Assembly: GCF_035658495.1 (NCBI RefSeq)
Contig: NZ_CP141944.1
Location: forward strand, 3,002,001 to 3,066,000
Direction: 5' to 3'
Origin: Novosphingobium sp. RL4
GTDB taxonomy: Bacteria; Pseudomonadota; Alphaproteobacteria; Sphingomonadales; Sphingomonadaceae
DNA: 64,000 nucleotides
The notes below the pieces were generated by a model. The model was not told the DNA's origin and ran no database searches. It saw nothing but the letters and a program-made list of their open reading frames with translations. Of the stretch, positions 63,668-64,000 are shown piece after piece (position 1 is the stretch's first letter; each line of letters begins with the position of its first letter). A program made the position numbers and the translations under genes.

Positions 63668-63841
63668 TCCTTTGAGCAACAGGTTTTCCAAAGCCTGACC
63701 GGCGCTTGCAAGGCCCGGTTTTCTGCGCTTCAACCCTGCTCCTAGATACCTCGGCAGCCAATTCGCAGCACTCGGGCACGGCGCAGCCGCTCCCCTTTCG
63801 CTCCATTCCCCACCGGCTGCCGAAGTCAGGAGAAAACAACG

Positions 63842-64000
63842 ATGAAGACCCGGCTCATGGCCGCTGCCGCCCCCTTCGTGCTTGGCGCAGCGCTGCTTGG
63901 AGGATTTTCCGTGACCGCTACCGCAAAGACTGGCACCGCAAAGACTGGCACCGCAAAGACCGGCACCGCCACTCCGGCCTATGCCGGCCCCTTCGCGAAG
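63842..64000 (+). CDS. N-terminus of an exported protein with AKTGT tandem repeats (3' end outside window)
   Basis: ATG 63842 follows AGGAG. The 53 visible codons encode a signal peptide (MKTRLMAAAAPFVLGAALLGGF) and three tandem AKTGT units from a 15-base repeat at 63923-63967 (third unit with one base change), then TPAYAGPFAK at the window edge. The family cannot be told from this; a secreted peptidase is one guess without support. The frame is open to the end. Confidence 0.7.
   Translation, partial: MKTRLMAAAAPFVLGAALLGGFSVTATAKTGTAKTGTAKTGTATPAYAGPFAK
63923..63967 (+). repeat. Three 15-base tandem repeats in a coding region
   Basis: Units GCAAAGACTGGCACC, the same again, then GCAAAGACCGGCACC. 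They encode AKTGT three times after the signal peptide, in frame. Confidence 0.85.

Overview
The window is GC-rich (mid-60s percent by eye) alphaproteobacterial chromosome, most likely a sphingomonad close to Novosphingobium. The signs are a putidaredoxin-like ferredoxin with a CYP101-type P450, an UrcA-family protein, SOS control of uvrA through a GAAC-N7-GAAC box, Slam/TbpB-like surface lipoproteins, many short-overlap operons and frequent GTG/TTG starts. No rRNA, tRNA, CRISPR array, integrase or intact insertion sequence was seen. About 56 protein genes are supported, the first and last cut by the window edges.

Layout. 0-5.5 kb: a PAS-GGDEF-EAL protein (left-truncated), a PfkB-type sugar kinase, and a TetR regulator divergent from a ferredoxin-P450 operon with a readable promoter and palindromic operator. 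5.5-7.2 kb: a doubtful hypothetical gene and a gene-poor stretch with three consecutive strong hairpins, then a MATE transporter. 8.5-16.4 kb: a DUF938 methyltransferase, then a compact minus-strand chemotaxis operon (STAS-cheA-cheR-cheB-cheD-cheY-cheW-small ORF) with a divergent second CheB-like gene that has lost the catalytic histidine. 16.4-21.3 kb: an EmrAB-type pump with NodT-type outer membrane factor and a divergent TetR gene, with two palindromic operators between. 21.4-25.4 kb: an LplT-PlsC-acyl-ACP ligase fusion and a short asparaginase-like protein. 25.6-29.4 kb: PAS histidine kinase, stand-alone receiver and receiver-GGDEF-EAL protein.

29.4-39 kb: a DUF385 oxidoreductase and FAS1-like dehydratase pair, PhzF, two glycine-zipper proteins, a membrane diguanylate cyclase, a globin-coupled methyl-accepting protein, a ParD-like/methionine aminopeptidase pair, and a sulfotransferase. 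39-45 kb: PTR1/FolM-like reductase, cyclopropane fatty acid synthase, argG, an RlpA protein, and a helix-turn-helix protein lying in repeat-rich DNA. 45-57 kb: a large sulfatase of somewhat different composition, uvrA, UrcA protein, a phage-lysin-like muramidase, an M28 peptidase, a UbiB/ABC1 protein and a second RlpA lipoprotein. 57-62.2 kb: two TbpB-like lipoproteins behind a Slam outer-membrane gene. 62.3-63.3 kb: a single-domain globin divergent from an NsrR-like regulator with two candidate NsrR sites. The right edge holds a small ORF, two stacked hairpins and the start of a secreted protein.

How the genes work together. Several groups form units: c-di-GMP and chemotaxis signalling (three GGDEF proteins, the che operon, a soluble oxygen-sensing receptor), drug efflux with local TetR control, nitric-oxide response (NsrR-globin), terpenoid-type oxidation (ferredoxin-P450), and surface lipoprotein display (Slam plus two cargo-like lipoproteins). 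The features most worth following are the hairpin cluster at 6.89-7.05 kb, the catalytically altered CheB paralogue, the Slam locus, and a 23-base motif repeated at two intergenic/gene-end sites.
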